A stretch of 51,968 nucleotides of DNA. Source: Verrucomicrobiota bacterium. GTDB taxonomy: Bacteria; Verrucomicrobiota; Verrucomicrobiia; Limisphaerales; DSYF01. The translations under genes were made by a program, and so were the position numbers. The notes below the pieces were generated by a model. The model saw only the letters and a program-made list of their open reading frames with translations, did no database searches and had not been told where the DNA came from. Below are positions 42,946 through 51,968 of this stretch, in pieces. The stretch's first letter is position 1. The number at the start of each line of letters is the position of its first letter. The stretch covers positions 1-51,968 of the forward strand of contig JALOTZ010000022.1 of the NCBI GenBank assembly GCA_025457615.1, read 5' to 3'.

Positions 42946-45900
42946 GAGGCAATCGACAACAAGGAGTGGCGCTGGTCGTCACGCTCATTTTGCTGGCGGT
43001 GATCACCTTCACGGCGATCACCTTCCTGGTGGTCAGCCGCAGCGAGAAGGGTGCGGTGGCCACCTCGACCGATCAGACGATCGCCCAACTGGCCGCCGAC
43101 ACCGGCCTCGATCGCGTCCAGGCCGAAATCCTGTCCAGCATCACCGCCACGTCCAACCGGTTTGGCTACAATCTCAAGGTCACCACGAACTACATCAATC
43201 CCTTGGGATTCGATCCAGGGTTGCCGGGTGGCCTCAACCTGAATCCTCCGTTCGAGCGCCTCACCAATGTTGCCTACACCGACCTGAGCGGGAATCCCCT
43301 GTCGGCCGCGGATCAGCAGCAAAACATCGCCAACCTCTTCTACAGCCCTCGTCCGCCGGTTTACATTTTCACCAACCGCGCCCAGACCGGCACGCCGGAC
43401 TTCCGCTTCTATCTCGACCTGAACCGGAACGGGCAGTTTGAACCGAGCGGACGGCAGCCGGTGGTGGGACAGAGCGGCAATTATCTCAATACCAACGGGC
43501 TCGACAGCGGGATTCCGTTCCTCACGCAGCCTCCCCCCTCCGACACGTTGAGCAATTCCGTCACCGGCGATCCCGAGTGGATTGGGATCCTCGAGCGTCC
43601 GGACGAACCGCACGGGCCGGACAACCGGTTCGTGGCCCGCTACGCCACCGTGGTGGTCCCGGCCGGCAAGACGCTGGACCTGAATCGGGTGCATAACCAG
43701 GCGGATGCGAACTACGGTGATTGGCGGGATTACCGCCGGAACATGGGCGTGGGGACGTGGGAGATCAACCTCGCAGCCTTCCTGGTGGACCTGAATACCA
43801 ACGTCTGGATCGCCCAGGACGATCCGGTGCGGGTGAACCCTTACATCTATGACCCGCCTTACTCCCCCAATCCGCGGATCTTGGGCATTGCCTTTGAGGA
43901 TGCGAACGCGTTGATCCGCTACCGTTATGACACGAGTTTCAACAGTCTCCGGTCGGTGGACGAGCTGCTTGGGGCGGGGGTCGTCCTTTTCCGGAACGAC
44001 CTCATCGACGGTTACGGCTCGGGTCCATTTTTGACGGGCGCCTGGGCCTTGGGCACTGATCCGGATGATGGCCGGACTGCCCGGGAGTGGCCCGGCGACG
44101 ACAATCCAAGACACTACTTCTCGCCGGGTGATCTGTTCGACCAGAGCAAAGTGGGAGCAGATTTTGTCAACCGTCTCCGGAACATTGGATCACCCCCCAA
44201 CCAGAGCACCTACGACCGCTACACGTTCTACCGGTTGCTGAGCCAGTTGGGTACGGATGGCGGCCTGGAGCGGCGGGACAAGGTCAACCTGAATTACGAC
44301 AACAAGGTGCAACAGAATGCTGCCGGGATTGTGAGTGCCACGAATTTTTACGCCTGGCGTCCGGTGGACTTCTTCATCGAGGCGGCGGACAACCTGCTCC
44401 GGGAATACCATGGGGCCCACTTCCGCACGGTGTTCGGGAATGCCTACGTGCAGGACAACAACCTGGCGGTGAACATCCCGGTGGTGACCAACGGGGTGTT
44501 TGTTTACACGCCATCCATCAACCGTCTGCTCCAGCTTGCCGCCAACCTGTATGATGCCACCACGAATCGCTCGGGCAACGGGGCCATCAATTTTCCCACC
44601 GTGTTCCGCCCGATTGTCGGTCCGGCGCCCAACGCAAACTACCCTGCCGGGATTTACATCCTGGGTTGGGAGGAGATGACGGAGGCCAATGCCCAGGCCG
44701 CCTGGCAGAGGAAGCCCCTGGACATGTTCAACCCTTCCGAAGCGGGGCTGATCAAGCCTGGTGAAAACGTCTATGGCGTCCCTTGGATCATCGGCGCCAA
44801 GCAGGGGCTGCCGAACTTCAACGAGCTGGCGGTGGACAACCTGTTCGAGGTGACGCGCAAGCTGGAGATTCGCAAGCCCACCCTGGCCAGCCAGCCCAAC
44901 GAAACCAACCAGATGTACCTCTTCAGCGTCAACAGCGCGGTGGGGGTGGAGGCGTGGAATTCCTATCGCACCAACTTCCCCGGGACCGTGGATGTCTATG
45001 CCACCAACGAGATTGACGTTTACATCATCGCCTCCAACTCACCTTCCGCCCTTCCTCCGGTGGTGCAGGCCTATCGCTCCACCTTTGGCAGTGCGCGCAC
45101 CCCCACCCCGTGGGTTGGCACCGGAACGGGCGAGCTGCCGGCGAAGCAATCCTTTCTGGCCGCCATTGCCACCAATTTCACCATCATCACCAATTCCATT
45201 TTCCGGGCTGACAACCGGTTCGAGACCCGGTTGAGCCCGGGTTTTGACCGGACCTCGGCGAACCGCTTTCCGCTGCCCGAAATGCGCCTGGCGTTCACCA
45301 ACCGTTTGCAGGTCGTCATGGTGGACCGCGCCTCCAAGCGGGTGCTCGACTATGTGCATCTGCGCATGGGGACTGAGACCAACCTGACCACGATGATCGC
45401 CGACCTGCCGGGCAGCGTTGGCTACGACGGCATGTATGTGACCAACCGGGTGGGGGGCAACGAGTTTGACATCAGCGCGCCGCCCTTGGGCGTGATCCAC
45501 CAGATCGAGGCGTCGCTGGGCAATTACGGGACGCCGGGGAACGTCTGGCGCGATTTCGGCTTTGGCCAGGCGGCCGGGCAGACGGCGGACAAGGAGATCG
45601 ACAAATTCGCCTCCTTCATGCTGGGGAGGAGCAGTGCGTATCCGCCTTACAGAAAGAGCACGAACCTGGTGATGCAGGTGCCGTTCTCACCGAGCAAGCG
45701 CATTCAGCAGACCATGAACTGGCAGGCGAACGATCCCTTGGTGCACTACACCGCCGGCGACCTCGCCCAGTTGTCCATCGGTTCCGGGGTTCAACCCTTG
45801 GTGCTGTCACAGACGCCCAAGACCCTCAGCAACATCGGACGGGTAAACGATCGCTACCAGCCGTGGGGCGGCAACCCGGACTCGAGCGCCCAAACCGGCG

Positions 45901-46889
45901 CGACTGGGCGGCGAAACTATGACCCGCGGTTCAAGGATCCGCTGGTGCGCCGGTCGGATGACTGGCAGTTTCCCACCAACAAGCTGCCCAGTGTCGGCTG
46001 GCTGGGGCGCGTGCATCGGGGCACGCCCTGGCAAACCATCTACATGAAGTCCGGTCGGATCCCCAGGAGTCCACGGGCGGGTGGAGCGGGACGGGAATGG
46101 CGCGAGTGGACCGGCAATAACAATCGTGAGGATTCGGAGCTCACCTTCCCTCAGGAGGACTGGAGACTCTTTGACCTGTTCACCGCCGCCTTCAACGACA
46201 ATGCCACGGCGGGCCAGTTGTCGGTGAACCAGGATGGACTGGCCGCCTGGTCGGCAGTCCTCTCCGGGGTGATCGCGCTGACCAACAGCACGTCCGACGC
46301 TGATCTCCCCAAGAACACGTTTTACGTGCCCGTCGCCAATCCCTATGTCATCGAGCCCGCCGGGGTGGCGGGCACCAATTCGGTGGTGGGACGCATTGTG
46401 GCGGGGATCAATGCCGAGCGGAAGCGGAAGACCGACCGCGGGTTCGTCCATCCTTATGGGGCGTTTCAGAACCTGGGCGAGGTGTTCGCCACGGCTGAGT
46501 TGTCCGTGGATTCGCCCGTTCTCAATGTCCGCACCAACTTCGCGGCGTATGTGGGGGATGCGGAGCTTCAAAATCCGGAAAGTGCGCGTGCTGACACTCA
46601 ACGGCTGCGAGGCATCACCGACGTCATGTATGAGCGGATCCCTCAACAGATTGCCGGCTTGTTGCGTGGTGACGACCCGCCGCGGTTTGAGATCTACTCT
46701 TACGGCCAGGCGCTCAAACCGGCGGAACGGTCGCTGGTGACGTCCGGCCCCTTTTTCGGCCTGTGCACCAACTATCAGGTCATGGCGGAGGCCGCCACCC
46801 GGACCGTGGTGCGGGTCGAGGGGGTTGACGCGGAGCCGTTCCAACCCCGCGTGGTGGTGGAGAGCTTTAACGTGTTGCCCCCGGACTAG
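42942..46889 (+). CDS. Large PilX-like protein (resembles Verru_Chthon cassette protein A)
   Basis: The 1315-residue protein has a short leader and a single N-terminal membrane helix (GVALVVTLILLAVITFTAITFLVVSRSEKGAVATSTDQTIAQLAADTGLDRVQAEI), the PilX_N/GspK-like arrangement without a classic prepilin FTxxE motif. The rest is extracytoplasmic, with many N-T, Y-N and D-rich loops such as DPEWIGILERPDEPHGPDNRFVARYATVVVPAGKTLDLNRVHNQ. The C-terminal third includes RIVAGINAERKRKTDRGFVHPYGAFQNLGEVFATAELSV, and it ends with VVRVEGVDAEPFQPRVVVESFNVLPPD. Size, position after three minor prepilins and 4-bp overlaps match protein A of that cassette. It may be the tip or cargo protein of the pseudopilus. 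Confidence 0.82.
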   Translation: MRGNRQQGVALVVTLILLAVITFTAITFLVVSRSEKGAVATSTDQTIAQLAADTGLDRVQAEILSSITATSNRFGYNLKVTTNYINPLGFDPGLPGGLNLNPPFERLTNVAYTDLSGNPLSAADQQQNIANLFYSPRPPVYIFTNRAQTGTPDFRFYLDLNRNGQFEPSGRQPVVGQSGNYLNTNGLDSGIPFLTQPPPSDTLSNSVTGDPEWIGILERPDEPHGPDNRFVARYATVVVPAGKTLDLNRVHNQADANYGDWRDYRRNMGVGTWEINLAAFLVDLNTNVWIAQDDPVRVNPYIYDPPYSPNPRILGIAFEDANALIRYRYDTSFNSLRSVDELLGAGVVLFRNDLIDGYGSGPFLTGAWALGTDPDDGRTAREWPGDDNPRHYFSPGDLFDQSKVGADFVNRLRNIGSPPNQSTYDRYTFYRLLSQLGTDGGLERRDKVNLNYDNKVQQNAAGIVSATNFYAWRPVDFFIEAADNLLREYHGAHFRTVFGNAYVQDNNLAVNIPVVTNGVFVYTPSINRLLQLAANLYDATTNRSGNGAINFPTVFRPIVGPAPNANYPAGIYILGWEEMTEANAQAAWQRKPLDMFNPSEAGLIKPGENVYGVPWIIGAKQGLPNFNELAVDNLFEVTRKLEIRKPTLASQPNETNQMYLFSVNSAVGVEAWNSYRTNFPGTVDVYATNEIDVYIIASNSPSALPPVVQAYRSTFGSARTPTPWVGTGTGELPAKQSFLAAIATNFTIITNSIFRADNRFETRLSPGFDRTSANRFPLPEMRLAFTNRLQVVMVDRASKRVLDYVHLRMGTETNLTTMIADLPGSVGYDGMYVTNRVGGNEFDISAPPLGVIHQIEASLGNYGTPGNVWRDFGFGQAAGQTADKEIDKFASFMLGRSSAYPPYRKSTNLVMQVPFSPSKRIQQTMNWQANDPLVHYTAGDLAQLSIGSGVQPLVLSQTPKTLSNIGRVNDRYQPWGGNPDSSAQTGATGRRNYDPRFKDPLVRRSDDWQFPTNKLPSVGWLGRVHRGTPWQTIYMKSGRIPRSPRAGGAGREWREWTGNNNREDSELTFPQEDWRLFDLFTAAFNDNATAGQLSVNQDGLAAWSAVLSGVIALTNSTSDADLPKNTFYVPVANPYVIEPAGVAGTNSVVGRIVAGINAERKRKTDRGFVHPYGAFQNLGEVFATAELSVDSPVLNVRTNFAAYVGDAELQNPESARADTQRLRGITDVMYERIPQQIAGLLRGDDPPRFEIYSYGQALKPAERSLVTSGPFFGLCTNYQVMAEAATRTVVRVEGVDAEPFQPRVVVESFNVLPPD

Positions 46890-46894
46890 CCGTC

Positions 46895-46967
46895 GCAGCC
46901 GCCGATGTGAAGCGGCGGACGGGGGAGCGGACGAGATTTGAGATCCGCGTTTTGACAAACGCGGCCA
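46895..46967 (+). repeat. Two-hairpin dispersed repeat, copy 2
   Basis: GCAGCCGCCGATGTGAAGCG with GCCGC/GCGGC arms is followed by CCGCGTTT-TGAC-AAACGCGG. It lies directly after the 1315-residue gene and is the counterpart of the element at 541-614, in the same orientation. Confidence 0.7.
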
Positions 46968-46998
46968 CGGAGAATGATTTTTTGAAAGTGAGTCGAGT

Positions 46999-49900
46999 AT
47001 GCGTTGGAAACCGTTAGCCTGGTTTTTCGTAAGCCTCCTTTGCTTCGTCGGGGCGGTGTATTTCTGGAAGTGGGGTGAGCGGCGGGCCGGTCGCGGTGGC
47101 GTGCCGCCGGGCCAACCCGCGGCCACCGCCCCCGCCGAGCCGGCCGCGGCCACCGGGGTTCCGGACCACGCCAGTGCGCCGGCCTCCAACACCAATGTTC
47201 CCGCCCCCGTTGTGGCCCGAGACAAGTCGTTCCCGTATCGCTTGCGGAACACCCCGGAGTCGCTGGGTCAGTTGATGCGCAGTGAAACCGGGTTGCTGCT
47301 CGAGAACGCGCTGGTGGACACCGCGCGACCGGATCCTTTGCCGGTGCCGGAGCACCTGCGGACCCAGGGCGATCCCGGCACCTACATCGTGCAGGCACGG
47401 GGCATGATCGGTGACGCGTTCCGCCAGGGGATCGCGTTGAGCGGTGCAACCGTTGTTTCCTATGTGCCCAACAATGCTTTCCTGGTACGGGCCTCCGCCG
47501 ACGCAGCCTCAGCTCTCAAGAGCAGTCCGGGGGTGCAATCGGTTCTGCCCTTCGAGCCCTACTACAAACTCAAAGGAGACCTGCTCAAGGCGGCGGTCGA
47601 GCGCCAGCGGTTGCCCGAGGGCACGGTGTTGGCAGTGGTGGTGTTCGAGGATGCGGCGGTTGAGACCAAGGCGGCTTTGGCAGATCTGGGTGCGGTGGTG
47701 CTCGCGGAGGATCGAACGCCCTTCGGCTCGGCGCTCAAGGTCCAGATGCCCCCCGACCGCCTGGCAGCGCTGGCCGGGTTGAGCGGGGTGCAGATGATTG
47801 ATCGAACCTATCCGCGTCGTCCGGCCAATGACCTGACCCGGCCCCGGCTGGGCGTGGCGGAATCCAGCACGGTCACGAACAACTACCTCGGCCTGACGGG
47901 CGCGGGGGTGAAGGTGCAGGTGGTCGATTCGGGCGTGGACCTGGGGCATCCTGACTTCACCGGCCGGTTGTCGGCGGATCCGCAGTTGGATCCGGGTGCG
48001 CTTTCGCTTACGGACACGGACGGGCACGGCACGCATGTCGCCGGGACCCTCGCGGGCGACGGGCGACAGTCCGACCTGGTGACCGGCACCAATCTGAGTG
48101 GCTCGGTGGTTCCGGTGGTCAAGGGACAGTTTCGCGGCGTGGCGCCGGGAGCGAGCATCCTGTCCCTGGCGGCAATTTCCGGCCGGCTGTCCGGGCTGCC
48201 CGATTCGCAAATCCAGGAGTCGGCGGCGGAGAATGGCGCGTTGATTTCGAACAACAGTTGGCGGCAGTTGGGCAACACGGCGTATGACATCGTGGCCGCC
48301 AGCTACGACGCGGCGGTGCGCGACGCGATGCCATTGACCAACGGGTCCCAGCCGGTGCTGTTTGTGTTCGCGGCGGGCAACGAAGGATTCGGCAATGACG
48401 ACGGGGGCGGGGCCATCGCCGACACCATCGGCTCCCCGGCGACCGCCAAGAACGTCATCACGGTGGGGGCCATCGAGCAGTTGCGCGATCTCACCAACGC
48501 GGTGGTGATCTGTGAGGCGGGCAGCACGAACAACTGCACGACTAACGATCCGCCGTTCGAGTTCCGGACCGACTCGGATGACCAGGTGGCGTCGTTCTCC
48601 AGCCGCGGCAACGTCGGGGTGGGATTGGAGGGGGAGTTTGGCCGGTTGAAGCCCGATGTGGTGGCGCCGGGCGCTTTCCTGATTTCCACCCGCTCCACCG
48701 AATGGGATACCAACGCGTATTATTATCCCACCAATTTCCTCACGTTCACCACCATTCCCCCGGTGCAACCCATCTTTCCGGGCGAACTTTTCCTGGACCA
48801 GCGGCGCATCGAGCCGAATGTGATCAGCCTGACCATTTCGGTGACCAATGCTCCGGGTGAAAGCGGGCCGCTGCCGGAGGTGGGACTGCCGGTGTACGTG
48901 CGGAGCGACCGGCTTCCCACGACGAATGATGTGCCCCAGGGCACCAACAGCTTCACGCTCACCCCCTCGCCCACGGGGGTGAACTGGTATTTCGGTGTGG
49001 GGAATCCGACCGACCAGATGATTCTGGTGCAGATCACCTATCGGATTGCCAGCACGAACCTTGACCCGGTGGTGACGAAGGCCCTGCAGGATGTCAATGC
49101 ACCCCTCGAACCCTGGTATCGTTACGAGCGGGGCACCAGCATGGCCGCCCCCGCCATCTCCGGCACGCTGGCCCTGATGCAGGAGTATCTGGTCGGGAGG
49201 TTTGGGGTGAAGCCCAGTCCCGCCTTGCTCAAAGCGTTGTTGATCAATGGCTCGCGGTCGGTCAGCAGCGACTACCGGTACGGTGATGCCGACGTCGTCA
49301 ACGACCAGGGGTGGGGCATTTTCAACCTCCCCAACATCCTGCCGGCAATTTCCAATTCCGCGCCCGGCGTCGCAGCCTCCGGCCTGCATTTCTACGAGCA
49401 GTCCGTCACTCGCGCGCTCGCCACCGGCCAGCAACAGACTCGCACCGTGACCGTGGACCCGGCGGCGGCGAACGAGCGGCTGCGCTTCACCTTGGTGTGG
49501 ACCGATCCTCCCGGCAGCCCCCTGGTGGCCACCAAGCTGGTCAACGACCTGGATCTGGTGGTGACGAATCTCGACACGGGCGAGGTTTACGTTGGCAATA
49601 ACTTTCCCTCAGGCAGCGATTTCACCGAGTGGGTGGATTTCAGCGGTACCAACGCAACCGCCGTTCCACCGTGGGACGCCGTGAACAACGTCGAGAATGT
49701 CTTCCTGCCCGCCTTTGCCGGCACCAACCTTTCCGTCACCGTGGTCGGGCGCAGAATCAACGTCAATGCACTGCCCACGCATCCGGACAACACCGCGCAG
49801 GATTATGTCCTGGTGATCTCCAGCGGCCGCGGGGCGACGGCCTCGGCCCTGACCGTGGTGGACGGACTGGTGGTTACGCCCGGCAGTGCGCCGGTCACCT

Positions 49901-51968
49901 ATTTGGCGGCCAGCTTTGGCAGCGATGACATCCAGGGGGTGCTGCTGCAAAATCAAACGGCCGGCGAGCACAGTCCGCTCTTGGGCAGCAATGCGGGTAT
50001 CAACGACGGTGTGAACACGGGGGTGGCCAGTCAGTGGCGTTTCTACGGGGTTACGAACACCTTGGGTTTCACCAACGCCGCGTTCGTCACCTTCCTGCCG
50101 GCGACCCTCTCCCTTCCCCGCATGGGGGTCAACCAGGACGACGAGGAAAATGCCACACGGTTGGAGGCGGACATTGATCTGTACGTCTCACAGGATCCCG
50201 GGCTGACAACCCTCGCCCCGGCGGCCATCAACAACGCCATCACATCCAGGACGCGAGGCGGCACCGAGTCCATCGTGCTCAGCAACGCGGCCCCGGGCGT
50301 TTATTACGTGGGGGTGAAATCCGAAGATCACGAGGCGGCCAACTACAGTCTCTTCAGCGCGTTCAGCCTGCTGCCGTTCAGCGAGGAAGATGAGGGCGGG
50401 GTGACCCTCCGGGGCGTGCCGGTGCCGGCGTTGATTCCGGACGGTTCCCCGCAAAGCCCGAAGGCGGCACTGGTGCTGGGCGTGACGCCCACGCCCATCA
50501 ATGTGCGCCGGGTGATTGTCACCAATGAGATCACCCACCAGAACATCGGGGACCTGGTCGGCAACCTCAGTCACAGCACCGATTTCGCGGTGTTGAATAA
50601 TCACACCTTCCCCCTCGACAACGACACCATCACCAACTTCACCTACCTCTATGAGGACCTGGGCGAGGGCGACATTCCCGGTGCGCAACGCACGGACGGC
50701 CCGGGCAGCCTGCGCAACTTCTCCGGCAAGGAAGGCGTGGGCGTCTGGCTGCTGTCGATGGTGGACGACGCTCTCAACCAGACCGGGCAGGTCGATGACC
50801 TGGTGATCCGTTTGGAACGGAGCATCGACACCAATGCGGTGACCCGGATCATTCAACCGTTCGGCTGGGTCTATGACGTGGTGGAGATTCCGCCGGACGC
50901 CACCAACTTCAGCGTTTGTGTGGACATCATCGGCAGCGACCCGCGGCCGGTCGAATTGTACATCCTCCGCGGGGGGTTCCCGAACTTCACCCAATTCGAC
51001 CTGCAGACCACCATCTACCCGCCGGGCGACTGCACCTCGATTTCCACTTTCGATGTGCCGCCGCTGCAGCCGGGGACTTACTACTTCGGCGTCTTTAATC
51101 CCAATTCGGTGGTGCAGGAGGTGAGCATCAAGGTCTCCATCGAGATCGGGGTGGATGGACGTGACCGGAGCGACTTGACCTCCTTTGGCAAGGAACCGTT
51201 GACCGATGACTCGGTTTCTTACGCCTATCAGTTCGTGGAGGAGGATCGTCGCATCGCCGCCCTGGAAGTGGGGTTGGTCCTGCAACACCCCCGCGTTTCG
51301 GACCTGGTCACCCATCTGGTCAGCCCGAAAGGCAAGCGAATCCTGCTGGTGGAGAACCGGGGCGGGACGGATGACACGGGGTATGGCGGGGGAGCCCTGT
51401 TTACGAATGTCTTTCCGACCACAACCCAGCTCGATCCGCCGCTGGCGGCAAATGCGACCACGAACATTCTGAATGTGGGCGCCAACCGCGGAACCCTGAT
51501 CATCGACTACGACTTCTTGACCATCCCGGACCGGCTGCGCGTTTACTACGACGATCAACTGATCGGGGATACCGGATCGGTGAGTGGCACCAACCGAGTC
51601 TCTGTGGACTTCGGCCCCGGCTTGACCAATGTTTTGCTCATCACCGTGAATGAGGGAGGCAACTCGGACACCAACACCTCCTGGAGTTACACCGCGACGG
51701 TCATCGGCAGCACGTTGAGCTACCTCGTGCTCACCGAGAACACCAACACGACCACGCCAATCAAGTTTGCGGTGCCGCCGTTGGGTGGATTGAACGTGAC
51801 GCCGATCGGGCCGCCCGCCCGGCAACTACGCGGCCCCTGCCACCCTTGGCCCCTGGCAGGTGGTGACCGACAACGTGGACGTCTTTGCCACCGGCTACCA
51901 GGGGGCGCCGCCTCCGCCGGAGGGGAGCCAATTCCTGGATATCAACGGCGCCGGGAGCACCAACACGC
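46999..51968 (+). CDS. Very large subtilisin-family (S8) secreted protease, right-truncated
   Basis: The gene opens at ATG 46999 with a short signal anchor (KPLAWFFVSLLCFVGAVYFWKW) and an A/P/T-rich linker, then an inhibitor-like propeptide. The catalytic domain has D310 in VQVVDSGVDLGHPDF, H343 in DGHGTHVAG, N461 in FAAGNEG and S714 in GTSMAAPAISG. About 250 residues separate N461 and S714, far more than in simple subtilisins, because of an inserted beta domain. P-domain-like modules follow (DFAVLNNHTFPLDNDT..., GVGVWLLSMVDDALNQTGQVDDL; VSDLVTHLVSPKGKRILLVENRGG). The frame is open to the edge (over 1650 residues), but from about 51811 the sensible reading moves to another frame; see the frameshift entry. 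Confidence 0.9.
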   Translation, partial: MRWKPLAWFFVSLLCFVGAVYFWKWGERRAGRGGVPPGQPAATAPAEPAAATGVPDHASAPASNTNVPAPVVARDKSFPYRLRNTPESLGQLMRSETGLLLENALVDTARPDPLPVPEHLRTQGDPGTYIVQARGMIGDAFRQGIALSGATVVSYVPNNAFLVRASADAASALKSSPGVQSVLPFEPYYKLKGDLLKAAVERQRLPEGTVLAVVVFEDAAVETKAALADLGAVVLAEDRTPFGSALKVQMPPDRLAALAGLSGVQMIDRTYPRRPANDLTRPRLGVAESSTVTNNYLGLTGAGVKVQVVDSGVDLGHPDFTGRLSADPQLDPGALSLTDTDGHGTHVAGTLAGDGRQSDLVTGTNLSGSVVPVVKGQFRGVAPGASILSLAAISGRLSGLPDSQIQESAAENGALISNNSWRQLGNTAYDIVAASYDAAVRDAMPLTNGSQPVLFVFAAGNEGFGNDDGGGAIADTIGSPATAKNVITVGAIEQLRDLTNAVVICEAGSTNNCTTNDPPFEFRTDSDDQVASFSSRGNVGVGLEGEFGRLKPDVVAPGAFLISTRSTEWDTNAYYYPTNFLTFTTIPPVQPIFPGELFLDQRRIEPNVISLTISVTNAPGESGPLPEVGLPVYVRSDRLPTTNDVPQGTNSFTLTPSPTGVNWYFGVGNPTDQMILVQITYRIASTNLDPVVTKALQDVNAPLEPWYRYERGTSMAAPAISGTLALMQEYLVGRFGVKPSPALLKALLINGSRSVSSDYRYGDADVVNDQGWGIFNLPNILPAISNSAPGVAASGLHFYEQSVTRALATGQQQTRTVTVDPAAANERLRFTLVWTDPPGSPLVATKLVNDLDLVVTNLDTGEVYVGNNFPSGSDFTEWVDFSGTNATAVPPWDAVNNVENVFLPAFAGTNLSVTVVGRRINVNALPTHPDNTAQDYVLVISSGRGATASALTVVDGLVVTPGSAPVTYLAASFGSDDIQGVLLQNQTAGEHSPLLGSNAGINDGVNTGVASQWRFYGVTNTLGFTNAAFVTFLPATLSLPRMGVNQDDEENATRLEADIDLYVSQDPGLTTLAPAAINNAITSRTRGGTESIVLSNAAPGVYYVGVKSEDHEAANYSLFSAFSLLPFSEEDEGGVTLRGVPVPALIPDGSPQSPKAALVLGVTPTPINVRRVIVTNEITHQNIGDLVGNLSHSTDFAVLNNHTFPLDNDTITNFTYLYEDLGEGDIPGAQRTDGPGSLRNFSGKEGVGVWLLSMVDDALNQTGQVDDLVIRLERSIDTNAVTRIIQPFGWVYDVVEIPPDATNFSVCVDIIGSDPRPVELYILRGGFPNFTQFDLQTTIYPPGDCTSISTFDVPPLQPGTYYFGVFNPNSVVQEVSIKVSIEIGVDGRDRSDLTSFGKEPLTDDSVSYAYQFVEEDRRIAALEVGLVLQHPRVSDLVTHLVSPKGKRILLVENRGGTDDTGYGGGALFTNVFPTTTQLDPPLAANATTNILNVGANRGTLIIDYDFLTIPDRLRVYYDDQLIGDTGSVSGTNRVSVDFGPGLTNVLLITVNEGGNSDTNTSWSYTATVIGSTLSYLVLTENTNTTTPIKFAVPPLGGLNVTPIGPPARQLRGPCHPWPLAGGDRQRGRLCHRLPGGAASAGGEPIPGYQRRREHQH
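51811..51821 (+). other. Apparent frameshift in the protease gene
   Basis: In the frame set by ATG 46999 the reading changes at CCGCCCGCCC (51811-51820) from VPPLGGLNVTPIGPP to low-complexity arginine/proline-rich sequence. If one C is removed, the next frame reads GNYAAPATLGPWQVVTDNVDVFATGYQG and then PEGSQFLDINGAGSTNT, which looks like a DUF642-type or choice-of-anchor module. Either a real +1 frameshift or a base-calling error in a C-rich run explains this. Confidence 0.6.

Noticed and set aside
47509..49434. Leftward open frame of about 640 codons opposite the protease
   Set aside because: The rightward frame has the S8 catalytic triad. The leftward one has arginine/histidine-rich sequence without motifs.

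Overview
The window reads as a GC-rich chromosomal segment from a member of the Verrucomicrobiota, most likely a Limisphaerales/Pedosphaera-type lineage. This is inferred from gene content, not from an RNA gene. The pointers are a paired DUF1501/DUF1800 module, a large protein plus pseudopilins resembling the Verru_Chthon cassette, a two-component-regulator-propeller kinase, secreted proteins with the short C-terminal domain common in this phylum, FTLIELLVV-type prepilins, and dispersed palindromic and heptameric repeats. No rRNA, tRNA or CRISPR array was seen.

Layout. 1-7 kb: start of a secreted protein, shikimate dehydrogenase (aroE) overlapping a prepilin peptidase, chorismate synthase (aroC), then the DUF1501/DUF1800 pair. 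7-15 kb: a soluble cNMP-domain histidine kinase, mutL, and a propeller-type histidine kinase with its LuxR-type regulator. 15-24 kb: a secreted protein, argG, a B12-binding radical SAM protein, a 51-residue membrane protein, dtd, the primary sigma factor rpoD, a metallo-beta-lactamase-fold hydrolase, a lipoprotein and a eukaryote-type UDP-glucose pyrophosphorylase. 24-29 kb: a tightly overlapping Bat-type operon (MoxR ATPase, DUF58, DUF4381-like, BatA, and a BatB-BatC fusion). 29.5-31 kb: a SET-domain methyltransferase and a lower-GC VapBC-like toxin-antitoxin pair. 31-47 kb: a type IV pilus/pseudopilus locus (two PilB-like ATPases around PilT, PilC, a BrnT/BrnA-like pair, five prepilin-like genes and a 1315-residue PilX-like protein). 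47 kb to the end: a very large subtilisin-family protease that runs off the window and appears frameshifted close to the edge.

How parts fit. The prepilin peptidase at 1.6 kb is suited to processing the five prepilins at 38-43 kb. PilB-like ATPases and PilC would drive assembly, and PilT disassembly. The last four pilin-cassette genes overlap by 4 bp each, which implies translational coupling. The most striking observation is that all five prepilin genes carry tandem or palindromic repeats inside the part encoding the pre-cleavage leader. The leaders are 24, 51, 46, 63 and up to 186 residues long. Two of these tracts, a 7-bp unit x5 and a run of nine G, have the form of slipped-strand contingency switches. 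The set looks like a repeat-invaded and possibly phase-variable pseudopilus cassette.

Limits. Function is assigned by reading translated motifs; no database search was run. Promoters, operators and phase variation are inferences.
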